Below, piece by piece: positions 18,098 through 27,059 of a stretch of DNA of 64,000 nt. Made by a program: the position numbers and the translations under genes. Below the pieces are notes generated by a model, which made no database searches, was not told where the DNA came from, and worked only from the letters and a program-made list of their open reading frames with translations. Positions within the stretch are counted from its first letter, which is position 1; each line of letters starts with the position of its first letter. The stretch comes from Candidatus Anammoxibacter sp. (lineage in GTDB: Bacteria > Planctomycetota > Brocadiia > Brocadiales > Anammoxibacteraceae): the NCBI GenBank assembly GCA_021777105.1, contig JAIQZQ010000038.1, positions 1-64,000 on the forward strand, written 5' to 3'.

Positions 18098-19822
18098 TTA
18101 CTTCTTTTCCTTTTTCTGAATCTTGGCCCATGTGTCGCGCAACGTCACGGTTCGGTTAATCACCAGTTTTTCCGGCGCGCTGTCGGCATCTACGCAAAAA
18201 TAGCCCAGCCTTTCAAACTGAAATCTTTCAAAAGGTTTTGAGCCCTCAACGTCAGGCTCCACAACGCAATCAGAAATAACTTCAAGCGAGTTTTGGTTCA
18301 GATTTGATTTAAAGTCCTCGCCGTCGGCAAGCTTTTCAGGCTTCTCTTTGGTAAAAAGGTTGTCATAAATGCGCACTTCAGCTTTTAATGCATGCGAAGA
18401 AGATACCCAGTGAATTGTTGATTTAACCTTGCGGCCGTCAGGCGCGTTGCCGCCTTTAGTGGCCGGGTCATACGTGCAACGCAACTCAATAACATTGCCC
18501 GCATCATCCTTAACAACGCTTTGACACGTTATAAAATAGGCGTACCTTAGCCTTACCTCCCTGCCCGGGCTTAAACGGTAAAACTTTTTAGGCGGGTCTT
18601 CCATAAAATCATCCATTTCAACAAACAGCTCCCTTGAAAACGGAATCTTTCTGGTACCCGCGCCCGGATCTTCAGGGTTGTTTATCGCATCCATCCACTC
18701 AACCTCTCCCTCCGGGTAATTTTCTATGACCACTTTTAAAGGCCTTAACACCGCCATAACGCGTTTGGACGTCTTGTTTAAATCTTCGCGAAGGCAGTGT
18801 TCAAGCAGCGCAATATCAACCGTGCTGTTAAATTTGTTAACCCCAATGCGTTTGCAAAACATGCGGATAGATTCAGGGCTGTATCCGCGCCGACGCATGC
18901 CTGAAAGGGTAGGCATGCGCGGATCATCCCAATCATTGACAAGCCCCTCTTCAACCAGTTGCAGGAGTTTGCGTTTGCTCATAACCGTGTAAGTTATATC
19001 AAGCCTGGCAAACTCTATCTGTTGCGGATGGTGAACCCCTAATTTGTCAAGAAACCAGTCGTAAAGCGGCCTGTGGTTTTCAAATTCCAGCGTGCATATT
19101 GAGTGAGTAACACCCTCAACAGAGTCCTCCAGGCCGTGCGCCCAATCATAAGTGGGGTAAATCTTCCACTTGTCCCCTGTCCTATGGTGGTTTGCGCGCA
19201 TAATGCGGTACATAACCGGGTCCCGCATGTTCATGTTGCTTGAAGTCATATCGATCTTTGCGCGCAAAACCCGCGACCCGTCCTCAAACTCGCCCTCGCG
19301 CATCCGTTTAAAAAGGTCAATGTTTTCATCAACGCTTCGGTTTCGAAACTGGCTCTCCTTGCCCGGCTCTTTTAAAGTTCCCCTGTGTTCCCTCATTTGA
19401 TCAGGCGCAAGGTCGCACACATAAGCCAGCCCTTTATTTATAAGCTCAACTGCGTACTCATACATCCGCTCAAAATAGTCTGAAGCATAGTAAAGATGCT
19501 CGCCCCAATCCCAGCCCAGCCACTTAATATCATTTGTTATTGATTCAACATACTTAGTCTCCTCTTTGGCCGGATTAGTGTCGTCGAACCTCAAATGGCA
19601 TTGCCCACCCTTGTTTTCCGACGCAATGCCGAAATCAATGCAAATAGCCTTTGCGTGCCCTATATGCAGAAACCCATTAGGCTCCGGAGGAAACCTCGTT
19701 ATAACAGCCCCGTCCCATTTATTTGACTTATTGTCCTCAACCACAATTGATCTTACAAAATCAATTGATTCCGTGTTCTCTTTTTTACCGCCTTCATTTT
19801 GTTCACGATTTTGCGTTTCCAC
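18098..19822 (-). CDS. glnS: Glutaminyl-tRNA synthetase
   Basis: 574 residues, close to the bacterial GlnRS length. The class I signature HIGH appears in [17 protein letters not shown] (~45-60) and the KMSKS equivalent as [11 protein letters not shown] (~285). Other hallmarks are [24 protein letters not shown] and the C-terminal beta-barrel anticodon-binding region (residues ~350-560). It charges tRNA-Gln directly, so the organism probably does not depend solely on the GatCAB route. The start is GTG 19822 with AAGGCG upstream. No abnormality seen. Confidence 0.97.
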   Translation of the reverse strand: METQNREQNEGGKKENTESIDFVRSIVVEDNKSNKWDGAVITRFPPEPNGFLHIGHAKAICIDFGIASENKGGQCHLRFDDTNPAKEETKYVESITNDIKWLGWDWGEHLYYASDYFERMYEYAVELINKGLAYVCDLAPDQMREHRGTLKEPGKESQFRNRSVDENIDLFKRMREGEFEDGSRVLRAKIDMTSSNMNMRDPVMYRIMRANHHRTGDKWKIYPTYDWAHGLEDSVEGVTHSICTLEFENHRPLYDWFLDKLGVHHPQQIEFARLDITYTVMSKRKLLQLVEEGLVNDWDDPRMPTLSGMRRRGYSPESIRMFCKRIGVNKFNSTVDIALLEHCLREDLNKTSKRVMAVLRPLKVVIENYPEGEVEWMDAINNPEDPGAGTRKIPFSRELFVEMDDFMEDPPKKFYRLSPGREVRLRYAYFITCQSVVKDDAGNVIELRCTYDPATKGGNAPDGRKVKSTIHWVSSSHALKAEVRIYDNLFTKEKPEKLADGEDFKSNLNQNSLEVISDCVVEPDVEGSKPFERFQFERLGYFCVDADSAPEKLVINRTVTLRDTWAKIQKKEKK

Positions 19823-20092
19823 TTTTGTTCGCCTTTTTTACATGTTAAAAAATATTAAATAATAGCGTATGCGGTTTAAAAATAGCTCTTTAATCAAAAA
19901 AAAACAAGGCAAAAACGCTAAAATTTATAAATTTGCCGATGTTTAGCCGATGTTTAAACGCATGCGATAAGGACATATTTTGAAATCACATTCATTTTAG
20001 TAGATAAAAAGGCGTTTTTATTCTAAAATATACCGCTTTATCAACAAGATTATTAAATTTAGCGCTATCTTTAAGCAAACGCAAAACCAGAC

Positions 20093-20659
20093 ATGATTAA
20101 AAAGGATGACAAAGTTCTTTACGAAGCCACGAATTTTGCTATTAAGCAGGAGAATGAAGGCATAGCGTTTTTCCTGAAAGCGGCTGAAAACACCGTCAAC
20201 CCTCTTGGCAAGGCAATGTTCCGCTCATTTGTTGAGGATGAGAAAGAGCACGTCAGAAGGATAAAGATGATGACCGCCGGCATGGTGGAGCCGGAGACCG
20301 CGCAGGACGATCAAGACCCTTCCGGCCCGCGTGACAGGCTTGAGACTATATTTAAAGAGATGCAAGGCCATATTGAAGCCGAAGTGACGCCGGAGACAAA
20401 CGATCTCGACGCCATAAGAATTGCGCTGAATATAGAGAGAAAAGTCTACAAATTTTATGAAACAGCCGCCTGCGAGACGTCAAACGTGCGTGAAAAAGAG
20501 CTGTACAAATTCCTCGCCAAAGAGGAGATAATACACTTCCAGATACTGAAAAACGCATACACCCACCTGTCCAATCTCGATAAAAGGAACGCCAAAGAGG
20601 CCGACCGCACATATGAGATATGGATGGACCTCATCAAAGACCGCGACCCAAGGTTTTAG
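20093..20659 (+). CDS. Ferritin-like diiron protein (rubrerythrin-like, no rubredoxin domain)
   Basis: 188 residues predicted as a four-helix bundle. Carboxylate and His ligands typical of the ferritin-like family occur in pairs: EGIAFFLKAAE then VEDEKEHVRRI in the first half, ERKVYKFYETAA then LAKEEIIHFQIL in the second. Such stand-alone rubrerythrin-type proteins bind two irons and detoxify peroxide or store iron in anaerobes. There is no C-terminal rubredoxin, so an external electron donor would be needed. Single gene; no peroxide-response site recognised. Confidence 0.85.
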   Translation: MIKKDDKVLYEATNFAIKQENEGIAFFLKAAENTVNPLGKAMFRSFVEDEKEHVRRIKMMTAGMVEPETAQDDQDPSGPRDRLETIFKEMQGHIEAEVTPETNDLDAIRIALNIERKVYKFYETAACETSNVREKELYKFLAKEEIIHFQILKNAYTHLSNLDKRNAKEADRTYEIWMDLIKDRDPRF

Positions 20660-20946
20660 TCCGGTTTCCAAAAATGCCTGTAAATTCCCAATACTCCTTT
20701 ACTCCAATTGCTAACTTAATAGGTGGATAATAGCGTTAAATAGTATTTTATTCTATTTTTGAGATTAAGACTCAAAACAGTTATAAAAAATCCGATATTT
20801 TTCAAGCGTATTTACCTGTCCCCGCCTAAAACATTTTAGTTGCCGCCGCTGTTCACAGTTATTATAATAGTCAAATGGCGTTATTTATCATGTCGTTTGA
20901 CTGGGGTTTTGATCCCGCGTCATTTTTTAACAAGGAATACAATAAA

Positions 20947-21387
20947 ATGAAAACTTGCGTTAATGTTGTAAAAAGAAGGACAAAAACAAAGAGCGCGTTA
21001 AAAGTCATTAAAAAATGGGATTTAACAAATAGAGCGCTCCATGTTAGAAACGGGATCTCATACGGTGTGTTTGAACAGATCAAGGATGAGACGGAAACAA
21101 CTTTAAAAGAGATATCCATGCATCTAAGGATTAGCGCAAAAACGCTGGATAGAAGAAAAAAAGAGGGAAAACTAAATCCGTCTGAAACAGAAAAAATATT
21201 AAGGCTTGAAAAGGTGTTTAATAAAGCCCTGGATGTGTTTGAAGACAGAGAGGATTCAATAAAATGGCTAAAGGAAAAAAATATCCATTTAGGCGATGCA
21301 GCTCCAATTTCGTTGTGCGACACGGAACCTGGCGGAAATGAAGCCTTTAACCTTCTTGGCAGGATAGAGCATGGAGTTCTTGCGTGA
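20947..21387 (+). CDS. Xre/MbcA/ParS-type antitoxin (DUF2384), partner of RES toxin
   Basis: 146 residues from ATG 20947, which has AAGGAA upstream; a longer form from 20875 lacks a ribosome-binding site. The N-terminal half carries an Xre-like helix-turn-helix (LKEISMHLRISAKTLDRRKK). The C-terminal half is the toxin-binding domain (LNPSETEKILRLEKVFNKA, then ending AFNLLGRIEHGVLA). It would bind its own promoter and neutralise the adjacent RES toxin. Its stop codon overlaps the toxin start by four bases, implying translational coupling. Confidence 0.92.
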   Translation: MKTCVNVVKRRTKTKSALKVIKKWDLTNRALHVRNGISYGVFEQIKDETETTLKEISMHLRISAKTLDRRKKEGKLNPSETEKILRLEKVFNKALDVFEDREDSIKWLKEKNIHLGDAAPISLCDTEPGGNEAFNLLGRIEHGVLA

Positions 21388-21851
21388 AGTTAAAGACTTT
21401 TCGGATTGTTAAGAAGGAATTCGCGCATACAAACAAATTAGGAGAAGGCGCAAGATTATATGGCGGCCGCTGGAATACCGCCGGCAACTCTGCAATATAT
21501 TCCGCCGAAAGCCTTTCTCTTGCCAATCTGGAGATACTTTCCGCCGCAAAAATATCACGATTTAAACAAGATTTTGCATATATAATATTTGAATTTAACA
21601 TAAAAGAGGTTTATGAATTCCCGCGTAGAAAACTTCCAACCAACTGGGACAAATTCCCTTGCGGCATTGAAACTCAGTTAATCGGAGACAAATGGTTGAG
21701 CGATGAAACCTCGTTAGTTTTAAAAGTCCCCAGCTCTTTAGTAAACATAGAGCACAACTACCTGATTAACCCAAAACATCCATCATTTAAAAACCTAAAA
21801 ATATCACAGCCGGTTCATTTTGAAATAAACGAGAGGTTTATTACTGAATAA
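21384..21851 (+). CDS. RES-domain toxin (NAD-degrading family)
   Basis: 155 residues starting at a GTG that overlaps the antitoxin stop. The RES signature is present: Arg29 in YGGRWNTAG, Tyr39 in AIYSAES, Glu50 in LANLEIL, and later Ser in the VPSSLVNIEHNYLINP segment. Characterised RES toxins consume NAD+ and arrest growth. Length and key residues appear intact, so this module is probably functional. It is the first of four toxin-antitoxin loci in about 5 kb. Confidence 0.93.
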   Translation: MKLKTFRIVKKEFAHTNKLGEGARLYGGRWNTAGNSAIYSAESLSLANLEILSAAKISRFKQDFAYIIFEFNIKEVYEFPRRKLPTNWDKFPCGIETQLIGDKWLSDETSLVLKVPSSLVNIEHNYLINPKHPSFKNLKISQPVHFEINERFITE

Positions 21852-22085
21852 TATCTGCCACTCATGGCTACACATCGATTTCCGTGTCATTTAAACTTCT
21901 CTCTGGTAACCAGATCCCTGCTTGGTTGCCGGCAATTCAAGAATCCCCAGCTTCACGAGTAACAATTAACCTGAAAACCCATCGGCGGCAAGATTTGCCC
22001 CTTATGCTTCTCATTACAGTTCTTTTACAAAAATATATTTTGGCAAATTAAATATTTTATCATTTAAATCATAAGGTGGCCTCAT

Positions 22086-22119
22086 AACCATGATAGTATC
22101 ATATGATACTATCATGGTT
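22086..22119. repeat. Perfect 34-bp palindrome
   Basis: Bases 22086-22102 (AACCATGATAGTATCAT) are exactly inverted in 22103-22119, with no spacer. Outer flanks extend it imperfectly (ATCATAA near 22068, TTATGAT near 22126). It lies about 40 bases downstream of the ybjQ-like gene's stop. It is either a cruciform or transcription-termination hairpin, a dimeric regulator site, or the core of a small repeat element. Confidence 0.7.
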
Positions 22120-22159
22120 GGTGGTTTTATGATAAAATCTAATTCTATTTACCGGGCTC

Positions 22160-22480
22160 TTAGCGTTTCTCAACAACAACAGCCGTCCCATATGCTAATA
22201 TTTCCGACATGCCTTGCGCTATAGAGCTAGTAGTGAAACGGACATTAACTATTGCGTTAGCCCCTAATGTTTCCGCTTGTTCAACCATTCTGCCTTGAGC
22301 TAAATCCCGCGCTTCGCTTAGCATTTCCGTATAACCTGAAATCTCGCCCCCAACAATTGTTTTGAAACCGGCCATTATGTCGCGGCCAAAATGTTTTGAA
22401 CGCACAATATTGCCGGCAACAAGCCCTTTACACTCCGTTATTTTGTAACCAGCTATTTCCGGTGTGTTTACAAGAATCAT
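22160..22480 (-). CDS. YbjQ family protein (UPF0145)
   Basis: 106 residues matching the YbjQ/UPF0145 (PF01906) family along its full length. Hallmarks are the N-terminal TPEIAGYKITECKGLVAGN, the central ARDLAQGRMVEQAETLGANAIVNVRF and the closing AYGTAVVVE strand. The family forms a pentameric beta-rich ring; its role is unclear (a heavy-metal-binding label exists but is weakly supported). Start ATG 22480 has GGAG upstream. Confidence 0.92.
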   Translation of the reverse strand: MILVNTPEIAGYKITECKGLVAGNIVRSKHFGRDIMAGFKTIVGGEISGYTEMLSEARDLAQGRMVEQAETLGANAIVNVRFTTSSIAQGMSEILAYGTAVVVEKR

Positions 22481-22606
22481 ATTATTTCTCCATGTAAAAG
22501 TAGGTAAAAGTTACGCTGCCTATTGCATTCCAATTATTGCCGCTAAATGCGTTGAGGCGATATAACTGCATTTCCGAACCCTTATATACCCCGCTTAACT
22601 GTTGCC

Positions 22607-23650
22607 TTATGGAAAGGTTTCCCGTTTTACAGTATCAACCATTACAGAATTAAATTTGTCCGGTTCCTCATAAAAAGGAAAATGCGCGGAATTGTCAAAC
22701 CAGACAATTTCTTTTGAAGGCGCTTTTAATATATTAAAATAATCTTCCACAAGTTCAACGGGCGTTTCATAATCATGAACTCCCATAAGAAAGTAAACCG
22801 GACATTTCACATCTATTACACTCTGCCTAAAATCAAGAAACCAGAAATTTTTATCATAGAAAAGCGCCGTTGAAAAATTCCAGCCTTTTTCAAGTTTTTT
22901 GCCCCAGATTCCCTTGTACTCTTCAGTCGTAAGAAGCCAGTTTTCAATCTCCTGAGAGCCATGTTTACCCCATAATGAACCGCCGAAAAATGATACCCAA
23001 TGTAGGGTAATATCATAACCAAAATCGCCGCTACGGGGATATCTTCCGTTATCATCAGGGCGGCCAATAAATGTGAGAGCCCTAATGGCCTTTATGTTCT
23101 GCTCTTCATGCGCCTTATTCAATGCCCAATCATAGGCTAATTGTTCATTCTCGATAACGTCAACTACCTGTCCAACCCCAATAAAAGCATAATACTTGTC
23201 AGGAAACTGCTTGACCATATGCATACCCAAAACCGTTCCCCAGGAGTGTCCTAATAGATATATCTTTTCCTGCCCGAATCTTTCTTTTAATATTTGCGTT
23301 AGCTCATTAGCATCTTGTAAAAAACGGTTTAGGTTCATACTCAAAACAGGGATATTTGCAGAATACGATCTGCCCGCGCCGCGCTGATCCCAATTTACGA
23401 TTGTAAAATGATCCTCAAGGCCGGCATTATGCTCATGAAACAGAGGCAGCATTGCATAACCGGGGCCGCCATGCAAAACCAATAAAACAGGATTTGAGAC
23501 GTCATTGCCCTGCACTAAAATCCATTGTTCCATACCGCCTAAAGTTACTTTTTCAAGTGAATTAACGCTCTGAGCATTTAAAAGGAGTGGAAACAAACAA
23601 AATAAAATAGATATGTATATGCATAGCTTGCCTGAAAATTTAAGTCTCAT
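22607..23650 (-). CDS. Secreted alpha/beta hydrolase (S33 proline iminopeptidase-like)
   Basis: 347 residues with a signal peptide (ICIYISILFCLFPLLLNAQS). The alpha/beta hydrolase fold shows the oxyanion motif LHGGPGYAM, DQRGAGRS, the nucleophile elbow LLGHSWGTVLG (Ser in GHSWG), an acid in GVHDYETP and the catalytic His in NSAHFPFYEEP. These place it with proline iminopeptidase-like S33 hydrolases; export suggests a periplasmic peptide- or ester-cleaving role. AAAGGGAG precedes the ATG. Stand-alone gene. Confidence 0.88.
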   Translation of the reverse strand: MRLKFSGKLCIYISILFCLFPLLLNAQSVNSLEKVTLGGMEQWILVQGNDVSNPVLLVLHGGPGYAMLPLFHEHNAGLEDHFTIVNWDQRGAGRSYSANIPVLSMNLNRFLQDANELTQILKERFGQEKIYLLGHSWGTVLGMHMVKQFPDKYYAFIGVGQVVDVIENEQLAYDWALNKAHEEQNIKAIRALTFIGRPDDNGRYPRSGDFGYDITLHWVSFFGGSLWGKHGSQEIENWLLTTEEYKGIWGKKLEKGWNFSTALFYDKNFWFLDFRQSVIDVKCPVYFLMGVHDYETPVELVEDYFNILKAPSKEIVWFDNSAHFPFYEEPDKFNSVMVDTVKRETFP

Positions 23651-23710
23651 TTATTCTCCCTTTATTGTAAAAAAACGTAATTATTTAGCGTGTTTTCACT
23701 AGGCGGCTGT

Positions 23711-23816
23711 ACACACCCCTAAATCCCCTCTTATTAGAGGGGACTTTGTGAAAATAAATCCGATTTAATTTCCCCTCTAAAAAGAGGGGTGGCCGCCGAA
23801 TGGCGGACGGTGTTTG
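23711..23816. repeat. Intergenic hairpin repeat (CCCCTCT/AGAGGGG type)
   Basis: Two GC-rich hairpins with identical 7-base stems (23725-23731/23736-23742 and 23772-23778/23783-23789) are followed by a GGCCGCC...GGCGG hairpin. Outer ACAC..CCCC and GACGGTGT ends are roughly inverted. Elements of this design are widespread interspersed repeats in diverse bacteria. The rest of 23651-24053 holds no gene that I can see. Confidence 0.6.
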
Positions 23817-24053
23817 TAAATCACGCTGAATAGTTACAAAAAAACAGTATATTTCTTATCGGGCCATTTAGATCATCGGCGCTATTATAATAAAATAAAT
23901 TTGTTAAACAGAACAAAATATTTGCCACGCCCTTGAGACTATATGCTACCAATCAAAAAGCGCGCCGAAAAGCCTTCAACAATAAACTTTCCCCTTAAAA
24001 AGAAAGGAATTATGGGAAGATGCGCTTTTTAACGCAAGATTAACATCTTATGA

Positions 24054-24082
24054 TTTACATCGTTTATAGACATTTGTATAAT
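24054..24082 (+). promoter_or_regulatory. Probable sigma-70 promoter of vapBC
   Basis: TTTACA at 24054-24059 and TATAAT at 24077-24082 are separated by 17 bases, an optimal spacing, about 50 bases upstream of the vapB start. An AGGAG ribosome-binding site follows at 24122-24126. Confidence 0.65.
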
Positions 24083-24133
24083 GTGGCGGATCAAGAGATA
24101 GCATTATTCACCAAATATTGACAGGAGAATTCT

Positions 24134-24340
24134 ATGCAAGCTGTAACTGTATCGCCAAAATTCCAAATCGTAATCCCTAAAGAGATCAGAAAAACAATGG
24201 GGATAGTTTCCGGTCAAAAAATCCAAATCTTAATGTATCAAAATCGTATAGAGCTAATTCCTATTAAGCCCATAAAAGAATTAAGAGGATTTTTAAAAGG
24301 CATTAATACAGATATTAAACGTGATAAGGATCGCGTATGA
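24134..24340 (+). CDS. AbrB/MazE-fold antitoxin (VapB-like)
   Basis: 68 residues. The N-terminal swapped-hairpin AbrB DNA-binding domain reads VSPKFQIVIPKEIRKTMGI followed by KIQILMYQNRIELIP. The short C-terminal tail would wrap the toxin. It is followed by a PIN-domain gene with an ATGA overlap (24337-24340), the standard VapBC layout. Autoregulation of the upstream promoter is likely from family knowledge. Confidence 0.92.
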   Translation: MQAVTVSPKFQIVIPKEIRKTMGIVSGQKIQILMYQNRIELIPIKPIKELRGFLKGINTDIKRDKDRV

Positions 24341-24711
24341 ATATTATAGATTCGTCAGGTTGGTTGTCTTATTTTGCAGACGATAATAACGCTGATATAT
24401 TTGCAAAAAAAATTGAAAGCCCAAATGACCTTCTTATTCCCAGTATCACGATCACAGAAGTCTTCAAGCGTGTTTTTCAACAACGCGGTGAAGAACCTGC
24501 TTTAGAAGTCATCGCACAGATGTATCAGAGTAAAATCGTTGCTTTAGACGAGAACTTAGCTCTTGATGCAGCTCACTATGGCCTAACATATAAACTCCCT
24601 CTTGCGGATAGTATTATATATGCCACAACTTGTAAATACGAAGCTGTCTTATGGACTCAAGATTCCGACTTTAAAGGGCTGGAATATGTTAAGTATTTTC
24701 CAAAGAATTAG
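24337..24711 (+). CDS. PIN-domain ribonuclease toxin (VapC-like)
   Basis: 124 residues with the PIN catalytic acids in order: Asp5 in MNIIDSSGWL, Glu in ITITEVFKR, Asp in LPLADSIIYAT and the final acid region WTQDSDFKGL. VapC toxins cleave tRNA or rRNA loops. The gene is intact and directly coupled to its antitoxin. Confidence 0.93.
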   Translation: MNIIDSSGWLSYFADDNNADIFAKKIESPNDLLIPSITITEVFKRVFQQRGEEPALEVIAQMYQSKIVALDENLALDAAHYGLTYKLPLADSIIYATTCKYEAVLWTQDSDFKGLEYVKYFPKN

Positions 24712-24777
24712 TATCATAGACACTCCAAAGGGGCGCACATTAGCTTGTTAAATAAAAACTGATAAATAAGACGCTAA

Positions 24778-24966
24778 AACAAAAGAAAAGCAACTAAAAG
24801 AATAGCATTTCTTGTTTCATTGTTACTTTTCTATATTCTGTTTTCAATATTTGCCACCATAGCTTCTCCTGGTTTTTTAAACATTGTCAACAATAAAGAC
24901 TTGATCCCCAATGGTGCAACAGAGGCGGTAAAGGTGGCCATAGAAATTTTGTCCACCCTAAAGTGA
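24778..24966 (+). pseudogene. Open fragment with one membrane helix, no clear start
   Basis: A 62-codon open stretch encodes a basic lead (KRKATKR), a strong hydrophobic segment (IAFLVSLLLFYILFSIFA) and a soluble tail ending in AVKVAIEILSTLK. There is no ATG or GTG, only a TTG at 24820 without a ribosome-binding site. It may be the remnant of a membrane protein gene or a fortuitous frame; it overlaps the hicA fragment in another frame. Confidence 0.25.
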
Positions 24967-25061
24967 CTAAACCTATAACAATTTCAGGTAATCTTGGCGA
25001 TGATGCATTGAATTATCAGGAAAAAATAGCGGAATTAGCGATTGAGGAGTCAAGAAAATGA
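24897..25061 (+). pseudogene. Truncated hicA toxin remnant
   Basis: The reading frame preserves the C-terminal half of a HicA-type mRNA interferase, including RGGKGGHRNFVHPKV (the Gly-x-His catalytic region), ITISGNLGDDALNYQ and the closing helix. It is interrupted by an in-frame TAA at 24894-24896 and has no start codon, so the N-terminal half is lost. It overlaps the hicB start by four bases (ATGA), showing the original operon layout. Confidence 0.65.
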
Positions 25062-25297
25062 AAGAGAGCGCATATTATGTAAAGATTGTTGAATGGTCGG
25101 AAACCGACCATTGTTTTGTTGGAAGTTGCCCAGGCTTACTTTACGGCGGTTGCCATGGCGATAACGAACAAGATGTTTTTGCCGAGTTGTGCCAAATAGT
25201 TGAAGAGACAATAGAGTTATATAAACAAGACGGCAAGCCATTGCCGCCTGCCACTTCAGGGAAAGAGTATGTAAGTAAAATGTTGAGTGTCGCATAA
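25058..25297 (+). CDS. HicB-family antitoxin, short form
   Basis: 79 residues. It matches the partial-RNase-H-fold HicB domain: YYVKIVEWSETDHCFVGSCP, then GLLYGGCHGDNEQ, then CQIVEETIELYKQDGKPLP, and PPATSGKEYVSK. Full-length HicB proteins often carry a C-terminal DNA-binding domain, absent here. It follows a decayed hicA, so it is an orphan antitoxin. Such orphans may act as anti-toxins in trans; that is speculation. Confidence 0.82.
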   Translation: MKESAYYVKIVEWSETDHCFVGSCPGLLYGGCHGDNEQDVFAELCQIVEETIELYKQDGKPLPPATSGKEYVSKMLSVA

Positions 25298-25440
25298 GAT
25301 ACAACTTTTGAACTAAACTATTCTGCCACAAGGTTTTACCATTTTCTGCTTTTTGAGGAAAGTGTGATTTTTGGATTTGACAGGGAGTTTCTAATAGACG
25401 CTCCCTAGATTTTCCAATATGCAGCTTAACTATTTCGATT

Positions 25441-25731
25441 TTAAGGAAACTGTTTATGTGTGTCTTGTTGTCCTAAAATGCGCATGATTTGCGCGGTTTC
25501 TTCATCAATACGATAGTAAATTGCATGGCTGCGATAGACACTACGGCGGTATCCTATGCGGATATGGTCAACAACTGTAAAAAGACGCGGATTTTCAGCT
25601 ATTTTGTCAAAATGTTCAAATAGCCCGTCATAGTAACGGTCTGCTTCATTCAATCCGAAATTAAGGATTCCATATCTGTAAAGCCGGCATATATCATTTT
25701 CAGCTTCTTCATTTAGTTTATAATTCGCCAT
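25441..25731 (-). CDS. ParE/RelE-superfamily toxin
   Basis: 96 residues. ParE pattern: YKLNEEAENDICRLYRYGI at the N-terminus, helix EADRYYDGLFEHFDKIAENPRLF, then the core strand RIGYRRSVYRSHAIYYRID and the terminal strand IMRILGQQD. ParE toxins poison DNA gyrase. It overlaps the upstream antitoxin by 14 bases. Intact. Confidence 0.93.
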   Translation of the reverse strand: MANYKLNEEAENDICRLYRYGILNFGLNEADRYYDGLFEHFDKIAENPRLFTVVDHIRIGYRRSVYRSHAIYYRIDEETAQIMRILGQQDTHKQFP

Positions 25732-25975
25732 TTTTTCTCATCTGTTTTTGTACAGATTGTTTGATTTCGGAGGGGGTATGGGCGCTAAATTCTTTTTCCT
25801 CGGCTTTTATAAGTGCGGCGCGTATTGCTTTGATTTCAGCGTTTTGGGTTTGCTTTTGTCTAATAAGGTCGCGGAAAATTTCGCTTTCATTACCATAGTC
25901 GCCACTGGCAATTTGCGCCTTTATCCATTCTTCCTGTTGTTCTGTAACCGTAATACTTTTCTTAATCATGATCAT
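25718..25975 (-). CDS. ParD-type antitoxin
   Basis: 85 residues. Ribbon-helix-helix N-terminus (KSITVTEQQEEWIKAQIAS, then GDYGNESEIFRDLIRQ) typical of the CC2985/ParD family, plus an acidic-basic C-terminal toxin-binding helix. The ATG at 25975 has GGAG eight bases upstream. A good promoter lies just ahead (26025-26054). Confidence 0.93.
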   Translation of the reverse strand: MIMIKKSITVTEQQEEWIKAQIASGDYGNESEIFRDLIRQKQTQNAEIKAIRAALIKAEEKEFSAHTPSEIKQSVQKQMRKNGEL

Positions 25976-26012
25976 AATCTTTTCTCCAAATATATATGCA
26001 TGCTAATTAATG

Positions 26013-26054
26013 CTACTAAGTAGTATTATATGCTGCTTTTTTATGTGTTGGCAA
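26013..26054 (-). promoter_or_regulatory. parDE promoter with palindromic operator
   Basis: On the minus strand, TTGCCA (complement of 26049-26054) and TATAAT (complement of 26025-26030) are 18 bases apart. Immediately downstream an 11-base perfect inverted repeat, CTACTAAGTAG (26013-26023), is well placed to bind the ParD repressor. Confidence 0.65.
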
Positions 26055-26384
26055 GTTGTTTTTTTACCCCTGTTAGCGCTAATGGATTCTAAAAGTCGGA
26101 TTTAGTTTCAGCGTGAAACATAATTTTTACAATATAAATTATTCTATCTCGTTAACATTACAAAAAACATAAATTCAATGTTTTATTATTGCCTTTTGTT
26201 TTATAACAATTAATCGAAATTTAGCGCATTGACATGGCTTATATGAACAACAAGCGCTTTAACTCAAATTGTGATAGTTTTAAAAATGTGATGGTTGAAA
26301 ACTTGTGTCTTAGAGGATATGAACATCCGATTTGATGCAGTGGAACTGGTAATATGGATACAACTTATAACACGCACATCTTAA
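26055..26384. other. AT-rich spacer, no gene seen
   Basis: About 330 bases with no protein-like frame. It separates the parDE promoter from the end of a membrane-protein gene, so both a terminator and upstream promoter elements may lie here, but no clear hairpin was found. Confidence 0.4.
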
Positions 26385-27059
26385 TCACCTTAGGCTTGTA
26401 TATTGTGGTAGTATCCTCATGTGATTGATCGCGTGCAGAGGCGTTACTACGGTGGGTAGTTTTACTCGTTTGGCGTTTTTTTTATCCTTAAACGAGTAAA
26501 AGAGGAACAGGTTTTTACTGTCCTGAAGGAGCAATCTGTATGAGCCGCTTTGGAGTGATTTGTTAAACTCTTTATCTTCTTCCGACTCCTTGCCGGTGGT
26601 TTTCATCCACACCCTTATCCTTGGGTATGATGCATAATCGCTGTTTTTCTCGTTTAAATAACGTGAATCGGCGGTTTTTTTCGCAAAATAGTCGGCAAAC
26701 AGAAAGGTTGAAGCTATAAGAGGCAAGGCAATAATGGCAATTAGGGAACGTTGTATCCATGCCTGTTTTATCCATCTGATCTTGGCAATCAATCCAATTG
26801 AAAAGACAGCTAAAAAGTATGCAATGCTGAGCAGGGTTAACCAAAATATATTATCAGTTATTACCCAAAAGCCGTATAGGAAGAAGTGGTGATACGGTAT
26901 TTCAATGGAAAGTAGGCCGATATGAAAATAGCTAAAGTAGTGATAGGCATATGACCAGCCGGCGGTAAAAAGTAAAGCGGCAAAAAAGGCCAATACAGGC
27001 AGGATGTCAAATCCTTTGAATTGAAAAGGATGTTGTTTACCGGTTTCAGACCCACACAT
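26385..27059 (-). CDS. Membrane protein of unknown function
   Basis: 224 residues. Three to four hydrophobic helices: ~20-38 (LPVLAFFAALLFTAGWSY), ~60-75, ~78-97 (LTLLSIAYFLAVFSIGLI), ~107-125 (SLIAIIALPLIASTFLFA). A ~100-residue soluble C-terminal domain (RIRVWMKTTGKESEEDKEF, then YRLLLQDSKNLFLFYSF) follows. I do not recognise a family. Its ATG shares one base with the stop of the preceding gene (TAATG), so translation is coupled; the pair probably works together. Confidence 0.6.
   Translation of the reverse strand: MCGSETGKQHPFQFKGFDILPVLAFFAALLFTAGWSYAYHYFSYFHIGLLSIEIPYHHFFLYGFWVITDNIFWLTLLSIAYFLAVFSIGLIAKIRWIKQAWIQRSLIAIIALPLIASTFLFADYFAKKTADSRYLNEKNSDYASYPRIRVWMKTTGKESEEDKEFNKSLQSGSYRLLLQDSKNLFLFYSFKDKKNAKRVKLPTVVTPLHAINHMRILPQYTSLR

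Noticed and set aside
20352-20671. Minus-strand frames opposite the ferritin-like gene
   Set aside because: Antisense shadows of a clear ferritin-like CDS.
25748-26023. Plus-strand frame opposite parD and its promoter
   Set aside because: Antisense shadow covering the parD promoter; the ParD/ParE pair explains this DNA.
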